Shown: in pieces, positions 53,787 to 63,707 of the stretch
How the letters are laid out: the number at the start of each line of letters is the position of its first letter
Position numbering within the stretch: the first letter of the stretch is position 1
Assembly (NCBI RefSeq): GCF_000420745.1
Contig: NZ_ATVN01000005.1
Coordinates: forward strand, 1 to 64,000
DNA from: Pseudorhodobacter ferrugineus DSM 5888
GTDB taxonomy: Bacteria > Pseudomonadota > Alphaproteobacteria > Rhodobacterales > Rhodobacteraceae
DNA length: 64,000 nucleotides
Reading direction: 5' to 3'
Made by a program: the position numbers and the translations under genes
Notes under the pieces: generated by a model
Seen by the model: the letters and a program-made list of their open reading frames with translations, nothing else
Told to the model about the DNA's origin: nothing
Database searches by the model: none

Positions 53787-54850
53787 TGTTTTGGTTCTCC
53801 TTGTTGGTTGTACTCGAAGTCCTCAGCCAGGCCGGTTGATCCGGCGGCGGTGTTATTGTCGGGTTTGACCAGATGGCAGGCCACAAAACGGCCGGGGCGG
53901 ACCTCGGCCAGATCTGGCTTTACCTCATGGCAAATCGGGATCACCTCGGGGCAGCGTGTGCAAAAATTGCAGCCTTTGGGTGGGTTGGAAGGCGAGGGCA
54001 CATCGCCTTGCAAGATGATGCGCTTGCGCCCAGATTCGCGTTCAGGGTCGGGGTCGGGCACCGCCGACAGCAGCGCCTTGGCATAGGGATGCAACGGGTC
54101 GGCATACAGCGGTTCGCGGGGCGACAGTTCGGCAATGCGGCCAAGGTACATCACGGCCACACGGTCGGCGATATGTCGGACCATCGACAGATCATGGCTG
54201 ATGAACAGATAGGTCAGCCCGTATTGTTCTTGCAAATCCTCTAGTAGGTTCACGACTTGGGCCTGAATGGACACGTCCAATGCGGCAATCGGTTCGTCGC
54301 ACACGATAAACTTGGGGTTCAACGCCAAGGCCCGCGCGATGCCGATGCGCTGGCGTTGCCCACCCGAAAAGGCATGGGGGTAGCGGTTGGCAAAAGCGCG
54401 GTTCAGGCCCACGGCATCCATCAGCTCGTACACTTTTTCCAGCTTTTCATCGGCGCTGAGTTTGGTGTGTTCGTCCAAGGGTTCGGCAATGATTGCGGCC
54501 ACGGTCATCCGCGGGTTCAAACAGGCCTGCGGGTCTTGGAACACCATCTGCATCATCGGGCGTTTGGTGCGCAGTTTTTCGGGTGACAGCTTGGCGATAT
54601 CTTCATCGCCAATCGTCACCGACCCCGACGTCAGTTCATAAAGCCGCAAAAGCGCACGGCCCACGGTGGATTTACCGCAACCGGATTCGCCCACCAGCCC
54701 AAGGGTTTCGCCTTCAAATATATCAAAGCTAAGGCCATCCACCGCCTTCACATCGCCGGTATGGCGGCGCAAAAGGCCGGAATGGATGGGGAAATACATC
54801 TTGAGGTCTTTGACCTCGACCAGTTTTTTGGCCGGCTTGGCATCAAGCAT
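53783..54850 (-). CDS. oppF: Peptide-type ABC transporter ATPase, OppF/DppF
   Basis: 355 residues from ATG 54850 (AGGGGGG ribosome site inside oppD; an ATG at 54910 is deeper in oppD and less likely). Walker A GESGCGKST, signature FSGGQRQRIGIARAL, Walker B FIVCDEPIAALD, and the C-terminal oligopeptide motif with a four-Cys cluster (CNFCTRCPEVIPIC) that may bind an Fe-S cluster. Confidence 0.94.
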   Translation of the reverse strand: MLDAKPAKKLVEVKDLKMYFPIHSGLLRRHTGDVKAVDGLSFDIFEGETLGLVGESGCGKSTVGRALLRLYELTSGSVTIGDEDIAKLSPEKLRTKRPMMQMVFQDPQACLNPRMTVAAIIAEPLDEHTKLSADEKLEKVYELMDAVGLNRAFANRYPHAFSGGQRQRIGIARALALNPKFIVCDEPIAALDVSIQAQVVNLLEDLQEQYGLTYLFISHDLSMVRHIADRVAVMYLGRIAELSPREPLYADPLHPYAKALLSAVPDPDPERESGRKRIILQGDVPSPSNPPKGCNFCTRCPEVIPICHEVKPDLAEVRPGRFVACHLVKPDNNTAAGSTGLAEDFEYNQQGEPKQ

Positions 54851-55862
54851 CGGCTGGCCCCCCTGTTTTGGCATCCCAATGGCAGGCGACATCATGACCG
54901 TAGCCCACACGGCCCGCCCCTATTGCACGGCGTTGCGGGTTTTCTGCGCCACAGCGCGAAAACGCATGCGCGCAGCGGGGCATGAATGGGCAGGCCACGG
55001 GGGCCGCGCCCATGATCGGCGGTTGGCCTTCGATTACCCGCAGACGGGTTTCGCGCTGGCCCGTGACGGACGGAATGGTTTTCAGCAAAGCGCGGGTATA
55101 GGGGTGCTGCGGGTTGGCAAACAATTCCTTGACCGGGGCCTGTTCAACCACTTGGCCGCCATACATCACCAAAACACGGTCGGCGATGCCCGCAATCACG
55201 CCAAGGTCATGGGTGATCCAGACGATCGCCATCCCCAGCTTGGTGCGCAGTTCCTTAACCAATTCGATGATCTGCGCCTGAATGGTAACATCCAGCGCGG
55301 TTGTGGGTTCATCCGCGATCAACACTTCGGGGTCGCAGGCCAGCGCTATGGCAATCATCACGCGCTGGCGCATACCGCCGGAAAACTGGTGCGGATAATC
55401 GGCAAGGCGGCGTTCGGCATCTGGGATGCCCACCAGTTCCAACAGCTCTATCGCGCGGGCACGGGCCTGTGATTTGTTCATCCCCATATGGCGGCGCAAG
55501 GGTTCGGCCACCTGATTGCCGATGTTGTAGACGGGGTTAAGGCTGGTCATCGGGTCTTGGAAAACAAAGCCAATCCGCCGCCCGCGAATATCACGCAACT
55601 GGTCTGGCGTGACCTTCAATATATCAACATCGCCCAGCATCACCTCACCCGCGAGCACTTCGGCGGGGGGCATCGGCAAAAGGCCGATCAGTGACATCAT
55701 GGTCACGGATTTGCCCGACCCGCTTTCGCCCACGACCCCCAGCAATTCGCCGGGTTCCAGGTGAAAACTTACCGAATTGACTGCATGAACGTCGCCCGCG
55801 CGGGTGCGGAAAACGGTCTGCAAGCCCCGGACATCAAGGACGGGCTTGGCCCCATCGGGCAT
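54843..55862 (-). CDS. oppD: Peptide-type ABC transporter ATPase, OppD/DppD
   Basis: 339 residues, first gene of the importer operon. Walker [10 protein letters not shown], signature [15 protein letters not shown], Walker [13 protein letters not shown], and the C-terminal [15 protein letters not shown] Cys motif. It starts at the divergent region shared with argE (200 bp). Confidence 0.94.
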   Translation of the reverse strand: MPDGAKPVLDVRGLQTVFRTRAGDVHAVNSVSFHLEPGELLGVVGESGSGKSVTMMSLIGLLPMPPAEVLAGEVMLGDVDILKVTPDQLRDIRGRRIGFVFQDPMTSLNPVYNIGNQVAEPLRRHMGMNKSQARARAIELLELVGIPDAERRLADYPHQFSGGMRQRVMIAIALACDPEVLIADEPTTALDVTIQAQIIELVKELRTKLGMAIVWITHDLGVIAGIADRVLVMYGGQVVEQAPVKELFANPQHPYTRALLKTIPSVTGQRETRLRVIEGQPPIMGAAPVACPFMPRCAHAFSRCGAENPQRRAIGAGRVGYGHDVACHWDAKTGGPADA

Positions 55863-55894
55863 ATGACGACTCCCATGTCGTTAAATTATATCGT

Positions 55895-55920
55895 CCAAGG
55901 TCAGCCAGTGACCGCCTTGG
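55895..55920. promoter_or_regulatory. Dyad between divergent opp and argE genes
   Basis: GGTCA-GCCAG-TGACC (55899-55913) is a perfect 5-bp-arm dyad, extended by outer CCAAGG (55895-55900) and CCTTGG (55915-55920). It lies about 33 bp from the oppD start and 140 bp from argE; a single regulator could control both directions. Another dyad ACGAC-N6-GTCGT is at 55866-55881. Confidence 0.55.
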
Positions 55921-56062
55921 TTGATGGGATGTTATCGTTTTTTTGCCCTCCCGCAACAGGGTTTCTTTGGCTTTGTCGTTTTGGCGGCGTGGTTTATTGG
56001 CTTGCATCTTGACCTGTCTGGGCGAATGTCCGAGCGTGGCTTGAAAAATAAGGACCCACGCC

Positions 56063-57229
56063 ATGCACCCTATGAACTTGTCCGCTCGTGAAATACTTGA
56101 CCAACTGGTTGGGTTTCGCAGCGTCAGCCACGTAAGCAACCTTGATTTGATTGATTGGGTAGAAGGGTATTTGGCATCGCACGGCGTAAAATCGTACCGC
56201 GTTTATAACGCTGATGGCACCAAAGCGGCGCTGTTTGCCAATGTTGGACCTGAGGTGGAAGGCGGGGTGATTCTGTCGGGCCATTCCGATGTGGTGCCGG
56301 TGGAGGGGCAAGATTGGGCCACCGATCCGTTCACCGTGGTCGAACGGGACGGGCGGCTTTATGGCCGTGGCACCTGCGATATGAAGGGGTTTGTGGCGCT
56401 GGCGCTGGCCGCCGTGCCCTTGGCGCTGGCCGCAGGGGTGAAACGCCCGCTGCAAATCGCGATCAGTTATGACGAGGAGGTGGGTTGCACGGGTGCGCCG
56501 CCGATGATTGCGCAAATGGTCAAGACCTTGCCCCGCGCGGCGGCTGTGGTGGTGGGCGAGCCGTCGATGATGCGGCTGGTCAACGGCCACAAGGGCGGCC
56601 ACGGCTTTGCCGTACATGTGCAAGGGTTTGAGGTACATTCGTCACTTCAGCACACCGGCGTCAACGCGATCATGACGGCCGCGCGGCTGATTGACTGGGC
56701 CAATATTATCAACGCGGAAAATGCGGCCAAGCCTGCAACCGCATTGGGGCAGGGGTTTGTGCCGCATTGGACCACGGCGCATGTCGGCAAAATTCAGGGC
56801 GGTACGGCGGAAAACATCACCGCCAAGGATTGCCACTTCGGGTTCGGGTTCCGCGTGGTGCCGGGCGAGAGTGAAGAGGCATGGGCCCAGCGTTTCAAGG
56901 ACAAAGCAGCAGAGATAGAGGCCGAGATACAGGCCATCCGCCCCGAAGCTGCGATCACCTTGACCCAAACCTTTTACGTGCCCGGCCTTGTCCCCGAACA
57001 AAACGGCGCGGCCGATCATTTGGTGCGGCGTTTGACGGGTGACAACGGGTCCGAGGTGGTCAGCTATGGCACCGAAGCAGGGCAGTTTCAGGCCGAGGGG
57101 TATTCTTGCGTGGTCTGCGGGCCGGGCGATATTGCGCAGGCGCACCAGCCGAATGAATACTTGGAGGTTGCGCAATTCAATGAGGCGTGGGGCTTTATGC
57201 AGCGCTTGGTCAAGGATTTGGCGGAGTAG
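56063..57229 (+). CDS. argE: ArgE/acetylornithine deacetylase-like M20 peptidase
   Basis: 388 residues. Metal ligands appear in SGHSDVVPVEG (His, Asp), RGTCDMKGF (Asp) and SYDEEVGCTG (Glu-Glu). Strict argE function (arginine synthesis) is possible, but its place beside an importer and an amidohydrolase suggests a catabolic N-acyl amino acid deacylase. First gene of argE-FAD oxidase-hipO; next gene 3 bp downstream. Confidence 0.9.
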   Translation: MHPMNLSAREILDQLVGFRSVSHVSNLDLIDWVEGYLASHGVKSYRVYNADGTKAALFANVGPEVEGGVILSGHSDVVPVEGQDWATDPFTVVERDGRLYGRGTCDMKGFVALALAAVPLALAAGVKRPLQIAISYDEEVGCTGAPPMIAQMVKTLPRAAAVVVGEPSMMRLVNGHKGGHGFAVHVQGFEVHSSLQHTGVNAIMTAARLIDWANIINAENAAKPATALGQGFVPHWTTAHVGKIQGGTAENITAKDCHFGFGFRVVPGESEEAWAQRFKDKAAEIEAEIQAIRPEAAITLTQTFYVPGLVPEQNGAADHLVRRLTGDNGSEVVSYGTEAGQFQAEGYSCVVCGPGDIAQAHQPNEYLEVAQFNEAWGFMQRLVKDLAE

Positions 57230-57232
57230 GGG

Positions 57233-58582
57233 ATGCAGGCCTTTCCGATTTCGATGGATGTGCCGCCCACCCACAAGGGCGCGTTGCCCGCTGCCTGTGA
57301 TGTGGTGGTGATAGGTGGCGGGGTCATTGGCGTGATGACCGCGTGGTTTTTGACCAAGGCCGGTAAACGCGTGGTTCTGTGTGAAAAAGGCCGGATCGCG
57401 GGTGAACAATCGGGGCGCAACTGGGGCTGGATCCGCCAGCAAGCCCGCGATGCGGATGAGCTGCCGATCATGGTAGAAAGCATGGCAATCTGGCACGGTC
57501 TGGTGGCCGAACTGGGCGATGGCTTGGGCTTTCGGCAAGGTGGTGTGGTCTATATGGCCAATAAACCCGCTGATATGGCCGAGTTTGAAGCGTTCATGCC
57601 CCACGCCCGCGCACATGGGCTTGATACACGGATCATGACGCGGGCCGAGGTGGGGGCGTTGTTGGGGGCATGTATCTGGCAGGGCGGCATGATAACCCCG
57701 TCCGATGCGCGGGCCGAACCGATGGTCGCGGTTCCCTTGATTGCCAGCGCCTTGGCCGCCAAGGGCTGTGTGATTGTCGAAGATTGCGCCGTGCGCGGCC
57801 TTGATATGGCGAATGGCCGTGTGGCGGGCGTTGTGACGGAACAGGGTGAGGTTGCTTGCGATGCCGTGGTCATGGCGGGCGGCGCGTGGTCCTCGTTGTT
57901 TTTGCGCGCGCAAGGCATTGATATACCGCAGCTTTCGGTGCTGGCGTCAGTTGCGGCAACCGAACCGATGCCCGAGATTTTTGCGGGCAATGCTGCCGAC
58001 AATCACTTTGCCTTTCGACGCCGTGTCGATGGCGGCTATACGATTGCGCCGGGGTCCGAGCATGACTTTTTCATCGGCCCTGATGCGTTTCGGCATTTGC
58101 CAAAATACATCCCCACCTTGCGCAATGACTTCCGGTCGACCCATTTTCGCGCCGCAGCCCCGAACGGATACCCCGATGCATGGCGCACGCCGCGCCTCTG
58201 GGATATGTCCAAACCCTCGCCGTTTGAGGCGACGCGCGTGCTGAACCCCGCGCCGAACATGAAAACCCTGTCGGATGTCCAAGATGCCTTTGCCGCCGCA
58301 TATCCGCATCTGGGCCGCCCGAAACTGCGCTGCGTTTGGGCGGGGATGATCGACACCATGCCCGACATTGTGCCCGTGCTGGATGCGGCCCCGCCGACAT
58401 CAGGGCTGTCGGGCCTGTTTATTGCGACAGGGATGAGTGGGCACGGATTTGGCATTGGCCCCGGCGTGGGGCGGGTAATGGCGGATATGGTTCTGGGGCG
58501 GGCCTTGGGCCATGATCTGACCCGCTTTCGCCTGTCGCGTTTTACGGACGGGTCAAAAATTAAACCCGCCCCAGCGCTCTGA
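57233..58582 (+). CDS. FAD-binding oxidoreductase, D-amino acid/glycine oxidase type
   Basis: 449 residues. FAD fold DVVVIGGGVIGVMTAWFLTKAGKRV near residue 22-45, then GEQSGRNWGWIRQQARD, and a C-terminal FIATGMSGHGFGIGPGVGRVMADM. Belongs to the DAO/GlyOx family (amine oxidation). Located 3 bp after argE and 60 bp before the hippurate hydrolase-like gene; likely oxidises the amine liberated by those hydrolases. Confidence 0.88.
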   Translation: MQAFPISMDVPPTHKGALPAACDVVVIGGGVIGVMTAWFLTKAGKRVVLCEKGRIAGEQSGRNWGWIRQQARDADELPIMVESMAIWHGLVAELGDGLGFRQGGVVYMANKPADMAEFEAFMPHARAHGLDTRIMTRAEVGALLGACIWQGGMITPSDARAEPMVAVPLIASALAAKGCVIVEDCAVRGLDMANGRVAGVVTEQGEVACDAVVMAGGAWSSLFLRAQGIDIPQLSVLASVAATEPMPEIFAGNAADNHFAFRRRVDGGYTIAPGSEHDFFIGPDAFRHLPKYIPTLRNDFRSTHFRAAAPNGYPDAWRTPRLWDMSKPSPFEATRVLNPAPNMKTLSDVQDAFAAAYPHLGRPKLRCVWAGMIDTMPDIVPVLDAAPPTSGLSGLFIATGMSGHGFGIGPGVGRVMADMVLGRALGHDLTRFRLSRFTDGSKIKPAPAL

Positions 58583-58642
58583 CCCTTGCAGGGCGGGTTG
58601 GTTTGGATCAACCTGCTGCCATACCACCAGGAGGAGGCCCCG

Positions 58643-59806
58643 ATGCCCGTAAAGAACCGTTTTGCCGAAATGCTGCCCGAGTTGACAGCCATTCGCCGTG
58701 ATTTCCACGAAAACCCTGAACTGCTGTTTGAGGTGCACCGCACCGCTGCCAAAGTGGCCGAGTTGCTGCGCGCATGGGGCTGTGACGAGGTGGTCGAGGG
58801 GATTGGCCGCACGGGTGTGGTGGGGGTGATTCACGGCAAAACCGATTCTGGCAAGGTGATAGGCCTGCGCGCAGATATGGACGCGCTACCGATTATGGAG
58901 GCGACGGGGCTGGAATACGCGTCGAAAACCCCGGGCAAGATGCACGCCTGTGGCCATGACGGGCATACCACCATGCTGCTGGGTGCCGCCAAATATCTGT
59001 GCGAAACCCGTAACTTTGATGGCAAAGCCGTGGTGATTTTCCAACCCGCCGAAGAGGGCGGCGGTGGCGGGAACGAGATGGTCAAGGACGGCATGCTGGA
59101 CCGCTGGAATATCCAAGAGGTGTACGGCATGCATAATATGCCTGGCATCCCCGTGGGCCAGTTTGAAATTCGCCCTGGCCCGATGATGGCGGCGGCGGAC
59201 CAGTTTGAAATCACCGTGACGGGCAAGGGTGGCCATGCCGCCAAACCGCATGATTGCATTGATACGCTGCTGGTCGCCAGCCATATCATTGTGGGCTTGC
59301 AGTCGATTGCGTCACGCAATGTGGACCCTTTGAAACAGGTTGTAGTGTCCACTTGCGTGGTGTCCACTGACAGCAACGCCCACAACGTCATCCCGCAAAC
59401 TGTTGTTTTGAAGGGCACAGTGCGCACGTTTGATGCGGAGGTTCAGGATTTGGTCGAGGCGCGGATGAACGCATTGCCCGTACAAATGGCAGCGGCATTT
59501 GGCGCATCGGCCGTGGTGAATTTTCAGCGCGGCTATCCCGCCACAGTGAATGCCGAGGACAACACCGGCTTTGCCGCGGAGGTGGCGATGGCCGTTTCGG
59601 GCAAAGTGCGCACCGACACCCCGCCTTTGATGGGGGCCGAAGATTTCAGCTATATGCTGAACGAACGCCCCGGCGCCTATATTTTCCTTGGCAATGGCGA
59701 CACGGCGATGGTGCATCACCCCGCCTATAACTTTGACGACAACGCCATCCCCTTCGGGTCCAGTTGGTATGCGGGCATGGTGGAAGCGCGGATGCCCGCG
59801 GCCTAA
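58643..59806 (+). CDS. M20D amidohydrolase, hippurate hydrolase-like
   Basis: 387 residues from ATG 58643, set by a GGAGGAGG ribosome site. Metal-binding blocks: MHACGHDGHTTMLLG, FQPAEEGGGGGNEM, and the C-terminal PLMGAEDFSYML; the dimerisation domain has TGKGGHAAKPHDCIDTL. Cleaves N-acyl amino acids such as hippurate. The stop interlocks with that of the convergent synthetase gene (CTAA at 59803-59806). Confidence 0.92.
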   Translation: MPVKNRFAEMLPELTAIRRDFHENPELLFEVHRTAAKVAELLRAWGCDEVVEGIGRTGVVGVIHGKTDSGKVIGLRADMDALPIMEATGLEYASKTPGKMHACGHDGHTTMLLGAAKYLCETRNFDGKAVVIFQPAEEGGGGGNEMVKDGMLDRWNIQEVYGMHNMPGIPVGQFEIRPGPMMAAADQFEITVTGKGGHAAKPHDCIDTLLVASHIIVGLQSIASRNVDPLKQVVVSTCVVSTDSNAHNVIPQTVVLKGTVRTFDAEVQDLVEARMNALPVQMAAAFGASAVVNFQRGYPATVNAEDNTGFAAEVAMAVSGKVRTDTPPLMGAEDFSYMLNERPGAYIFLGNGDTAMVHHPAYNFDDNAIPFGSSWYAGMVEARMPAA

Positions 59807-61413
59807 AGCGCGCGCAAATCGCGGCGGATCACCTTGCCTGTGGCGGTCATCGGCAAGGTGTCTACAAACACAACATCGCGCGGGGCTACATGTGGGCTGA
59901 TGCGGGTTTTCACCCGGTCAATCAGGCGCTTGGCGGCACCTTCTTCGCTGGCACCCGTACGCAGCACCACAAAAGCGCGCACAATTTCGGTGCGCAGCGC
60001 ATCGGGCACCCCCACGCAGGCGGCCATGACCACATCGGCGTCACCCATCAGGCAATTCTCAATCTCCGTCGGGCCAATGCGGTAGCCTGCGGATGTGATC
60101 ACATCATCTTCCCGCGCCGAAAATGTGAAATACCCGCGCGCATCTTGGCTGCCCAAATCACCCGTTCGCAACCAGTCATCGCCAAACGCCGCTGCGGTTT
60201 TATCGGGCTGGTTCCAGTAGCGCAAAAACATGCTGGCAGCCCCTTTGCGGATGCAAATCTCACCAATTTCATCCACGGCACAACCGCGCCCGCGTTCATC
60301 CATTATCGCAACTTCAAAGCCGGGCAAGGCTTGGCCCATGCTGCCAGGCTTCACAACCATCATCCCCGCCACTTGGCTGATGCACAGGTTGCACTCTGTC
60401 TGGCCGTAAAGCTCGTTTATCGGGGCACCCAAAGCGGTTTGACCCCAGCGCAGCATTTCCGCCCCGAGGCTTTCACCACCGGAAGAAATTGAGCGGATAT
60501 TCACCCCGGCAGGCACAGCTGTGCCGCGCATCAGTTTCAGTGCCGTTGGCGGCAAAAACAGGTTCCGGATCCCGTGGGCGGCAATCAGCGCATAGGCGGC
60601 CCCGGCCTCAAACTTGCGCATGCGGTGGGCGACCAAAGGCACCCCGTAATACAGGCAGGGCATGGCCATATCCATCAGCCCGCCAATCCACGCCCAATCG
60701 GCAGGCGTCCAACCCTTGTCGCCCGCTTGGGGGAACCCTTCATGCGTCAGTTCCATGCTGGGCAGATGGCCAAACAAGAACCGATGCGCGTGCAAAACCC
60801 CCTTGGGCGGACCGGTGGTGCCCGAAGTATAGATCATCACAGCGGGGTCTTCGGCAAGCGTGTCCACGTGGGCTGCTAGCGGCGAATGGGCGGCGATTTC
60901 GGTCCAAAGATGCTTTGCATCTGGTATGGGGTCTGTACAAAAAATTGATTTTAGATCAGTCAGTTCTGCGGCGATGTTCAGAATTTTCGGCAGGCTTTCC
61001 CCGTCCGTCACGACCAGTTTCGCACCGGAATCGGCCAGCCGGTACAGCAATGCATCCCCGCCAAACAAGGTGAACAGCGGCAAGGCAATCGCCCCCAGCT
61101 TCATCGCGGCGAAATGCACAATCGGCACGGCGGCGGACTGGGATAACAGCACCGCGACACGGTCGCCTTGCATTACGCCGGACGCGGCAAAGGCCGTGGC
61201 AAGCCGGTCCGATGCGTCTTTTAGCGCGGCGTAGGTCCAATCTTGCGACCCGTTTTCTGTAACCTCGGTCACAGCAATCTGGTCGGGGTGCGCGGCCGCC
61301 CAATCATCACAACAGGCCTGTGCAATGTTGAAATGCTTGGGCCAATCCCAGACAAAGCCTGCGCGTTTGGCTGCCCAGTCACCCGTCAGCGGAATAAGCC
61401 GCCTACTGCGCAA
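59803..61413 (-). CDS. AMP-dependent acyl-CoA synthetase
   Basis: 536 residues. The ANL motif [19 protein letters not shown] (~174) and the hinge/adenylate block [19 protein letters not shown] and the final Lys region [12 protein letters not shown] are present. Activates a carboxylic acid to its CoA ester; could process the acid released by the hydrolases, although it is on the opposite strand. Overlaps the preceding lipoprotein gene by 11 bp. Confidence 0.92.
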   Translation of the reverse strand: MRSRRLIPLTGDWAAKRAGFVWDWPKHFNIAQACCDDWAAAHPDQIAVTEVTENGSQDWTYAALKDASDRLATAFAASGVMQGDRVAVLLSQSAAVPIVHFAAMKLGAIALPLFTLFGGDALLYRLADSGAKLVVTDGESLPKILNIAAELTDLKSIFCTDPIPDAKHLWTEIAAHSPLAAHVDTLAEDPAVMIYTSGTTGPPKGVLHAHRFLFGHLPSMELTHEGFPQAGDKGWTPADWAWIGGLMDMAMPCLYYGVPLVAHRMRKFEAGAAYALIAAHGIRNLFLPPTALKLMRGTAVPAGVNIRSISSGGESLGAEMLRWGQTALGAPINELYGQTECNLCISQVAGMMVVKPGSMGQALPGFEVAIMDERGRGCAVDEIGEICIRKGAASMFLRYWNQPDKTAAAFGDDWLRTGDLGSQDARGYFTFSAREDDVITSAGYRIGPTEIENCLMGDADVVMAACVGVPDALRTEIVRAFVVLRTGASEEGAAKRLIDRVKTRISPHVAPRDVVFVDTLPMTATGKVIRRDLRAL

Positions 61414-61885
61414 AGATCGTTACTTCTGGTAAATCTGTCAACGGCAGGTTCAGCGCGCGAAAGGCCGCGAGCGACAGCTGTGCCGCCCCTTCACCCGGGA
61501 TCAGGTCAACCGCAATGGACCTACCCGCCGCCGTAACAACCCGCCCCGCGCCCGCTTTTTTCACAAGGCCGGACCGAAGCCAGAACCCTGGCTCGGTTAC
61601 ATTGCCAAGCGCCACGGCAGTTTTGCCCAAAGATAGTTCGCCCGCAGGCTGGGCGTGTGCGGCAAGGGCTGCGGCCTTTTGCGCCGCCGTGGTCGTATCA
61701 AGTGCGCGCGCCGTGCGTGCGCCCGCAGGCGGGGCCGCCACGCCAACAGAATTCGGCCGCGTCAGCGGCTTCATCGCAATCGGGGCGACAGGTTCCATCG
61801 CGGCAGTTTTGCTGCCGCCAAATGGCATATTGGCGCAGCCGGACAGCAGCAGGGCGGGGACGATCAGGGCGAATACATATTTCAT
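61403..61885 (-). CDS. Conserved alphaproteobacterial lipoprotein
   Basis: 160 residues from ATG 61885, where a lipobox signal peptide opens ([20 protein letters not shown]). Mature part: a Pro/Ala linker, then [14 protein letters not shown] and a conserved domain with [16 protein letters not shown] and [30 protein letters not shown] recall homologues across Rhodobacterales, some mislabelled as D-galactarate dehydratase; real function unknown. Divergent from moaA over 76 bp. Confidence 0.8.
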   Translation of the reverse strand: MKYVFALIVPALLLSGCANMPFGGSKTAAMEPVAPIAMKPLTRPNSVGVAAPPAGARTARALDTTTAAQKAAALAAHAQPAGELSLGKTAVALGNVTEPGFWLRSGLVKKAGAGRVVTAAGRSIAVDLIPGEGAAQLSLAAFRALNLPLTDLPEVTIFAQ

Positions 61886-61961
61886 ACTTGTGACGATATC
61901 CGCCCTTAAGTTGTCTTTCAATGGCCTTGCAAGCCCGCGCCGCGCACCGTACGCTTTGGGA

Positions 61962-62966
61962 ATGAATACACCTTTGATTGACCCATTCGCCCGTGCCATC
62001 AATTACCTGCGAGTCTCGGTTACGGACCGCTGCGATTTTCGCTGCGTCTATTGCATGTCGGAAAACATGAGTTTTCTGCCCAAAGCCGAGTTGTTGACGT
62101 TGGAAGAATTGGACCGCATGTGTTCAACTTTTATCGGGATGGGTGTGGAAAAGCTGCGGATCACGGGGGGAGAACCCCTTGTTCGCAAGGGGATCATGAC
62201 GTTTTTCGAAGGTATGGCGCGGCATTTGCAAAGCGGTGGCTTGCGCGAATTGACGCTGACCACGAACGGCAGCCAGTTGCGCAAATATGCGGCCGATCTG
62301 GCGGCCTGTGGGGTTCGGCGGATCAATGTGTCGCTGGACACGCTGGATGATGCGAAATTCGCGAAAATCACCCGCTGGGGGCGGCTTGCGCAGGTGTTGG
62401 ACGGGATTGCAGCGGCCAAAGAGGCGGGCTTGCGGGTCAAGATCAACGTCGTGGCGCTGAAAGGGTTTAACGAGGATGAGCTGTTCACCCTGACCGATTG
62501 GTGCGCGGCCGAGGACCATGATTTGACCTTTATCGAGGTTATGCCAATGGGCGACCTTGGGAATGAGGATCGGCTGGACCAGTATTGGAGCTTGAAAGAC
62601 CTGCGCGCACGGCTGTCGGAGCGGTTTACTGTGACGGAATTGACCGAGCGCACGGGCGGGCCTGCGCGCTATGTGCGGCTGGAAGAAACAGGGCAAAAGC
62701 TGGGCTTCATCACGCCTTTGACCCATAATTTTTGCGAAAGCTGCAACCGTGTGCGGCTGACCTGTACGGGTGAATTGTACATGTGTTTGGGCCAAGAAGA
62801 CATGGCCGACCTGCGCGCGCCGCTACGGGCCAGCGCGGATAACGCGGTGTTGGAAAGCGCCATTCGTGCAGCCATTTTGCGCAAACCCAAGGGGCATGAT
62901 TTTGATTATTCGCGCCAGCGCACCGATGGGCAGATGACCCGCCATATGAGCCATACGGGCGGGTAA
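61962..62966 (+). CDS. moaA: GTP 3',8-cyclase (molybdenum cofactor synthesis)
   Basis: 334 residues from ATG 61962; the longer frame from 61515 is antisense to the lipoprotein. Radical-SAM enzyme for the first step of molybdopterin synthesis. The SAM cluster is CDFRCVYC (~24-31), the second 4Fe-4S site uses [18 protein letters not shown], and the C-terminal GG (SHTGG) is the typical MoaA tail. No other moa gene is in the window. Confidence 0.96.
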   Translation: MNTPLIDPFARAINYLRVSVTDRCDFRCVYCMSENMSFLPKAELLTLEELDRMCSTFIGMGVEKLRITGGEPLVRKGIMTFFEGMARHLQSGGLRELTLTTNGSQLRKYAADLAACGVRRINVSLDTLDDAKFAKITRWGRLAQVLDGIAAAKEAGLRVKINVVALKGFNEDELFTLTDWCAAEDHDLTFIEVMPMGDLGNEDRLDQYWSLKDLRARLSERFTVTELTERTGGPARYVRLEETGQKLGFITPLTHNFCESCNRVRLTCTGELYMCLGQEDMADLRAPLRASADNAVLESAIRAAILRKPKGHDFDYSRQRTDGQMTRHMSHTGG

Positions 62967-62991
62967 CGCGCTGTTTTGCCAGCGGTTTATT

Positions 62992-63013
62992 GAGTATTTA
63001 GGCAAAGATGAAA
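62992..63013 (-). repeat. 22-bp intergenic motif, copy 4
   Basis: Plus strand AGTATTT-AGGC-AAAGATGAA; on the minus strand TTTCATCTT-N5-AAATACTC. It begins 13 bp beyond the stop of the AlkD-like gene, again in the gene's own direction, in the 60-bp gap to convergent moaA. Confidence 0.6.
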
Positions 63014-63026
63014 TAGGACCGCGGGT

Positions 63027-63707
63027 TTAACCCAGATATTGACCAGCCTCTTTGCGCGCCCATGTTTTCATCAAATCGCCAAACTCGGCCAAAAACGCCT
63101 CCGTGCGTGCCGGATCATGTTTGGACAGGTCGCGCAGCCACCACGCCACGGATTTTTGGATAAACCAATCCTTGTCGCCCAAATAGCTGGCGGCCCAGAT
63201 CAGGATGCGTTCGCGGGCCGCATCCTCATGCGGTTTCAGGTTGTTCAGGCGGGCAAAGGGCAGGGTGGCGACCAACGCGGCGCGGCGTTGCCACATCAGA
63301 TCAGATTTCGTCCAGCCTTCAACCGTATCAAGGCGCGACGGGTCGGCGATGAGACGTTTTTGCGCTGCGATACAGACGGCATCGGCAATGGCCCAAGCGT
63401 CAAAATCGAGCACCCATTCGCAGATCATATCCCACGCAGGCGTATCATCGGGGCGGATGCGCGCTTGGGTCAGCAGTTTTGCGGCCGCGATTCTCGCCTC
63501 ATGGATGTTACTGGCCCAAAGGTCGGCGCACAGCGCCAAGCGCCCCTCTAGCGTCAGGTCCTCGCGCCATTCCTTGCACAGCGCGTCAATTGCGGGGTTG
63601 GCCGTGCCAAGATAAGGGCGATCAACCTTGTGATACTCGGCCATCTCGGCGGCTTTGCCCGCAACGGACTGGGCCTTTAGGGCGGCAATGGCGTCATCAA
63701 AGGTCAT
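63027..63707 (-). CDS. AlkD-like DNA alkylation repair protein
   Basis: 226 residues of helical HEAT-like repeats with WREDLTLEGRLALCADLW, VEGWTKSDLMWQRRAALVATLP and KSVAWWLRDLSKHDP, the Trp/Arg pattern of DNA-alkylation repair (AlkD) proteins that excise N3/N7-alkylpurines without base flipping. The start codon overlaps the glmS stop by 4 bp, so it is read through from glmS. Confidence 0.88.
   Translation of the reverse strand: MTFDDAIAALKAQSVAGKAAEMAEYHKVDRPYLGTANPAIDALCKEWREDLTLEGRLALCADLWASNIHEARIAAAKLLTQARIRPDDTPAWDMICEWVLDFDAWAIADAVCIAAQKRLIADPSRLDTVEGWTKSDLMWQRRAALVATLPFARLNNLKPHEDAARERILIWAASYLGDKDWFIQKSVAWWLRDLSKHDPARTEAFLAEFGDLMKTWARKEAGQYLG

Noticed and set aside
61515-61961. N-terminal extension of moaA
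   Set aside because: Antisense to the lipoprotein gene; MoaA begins at 61962.
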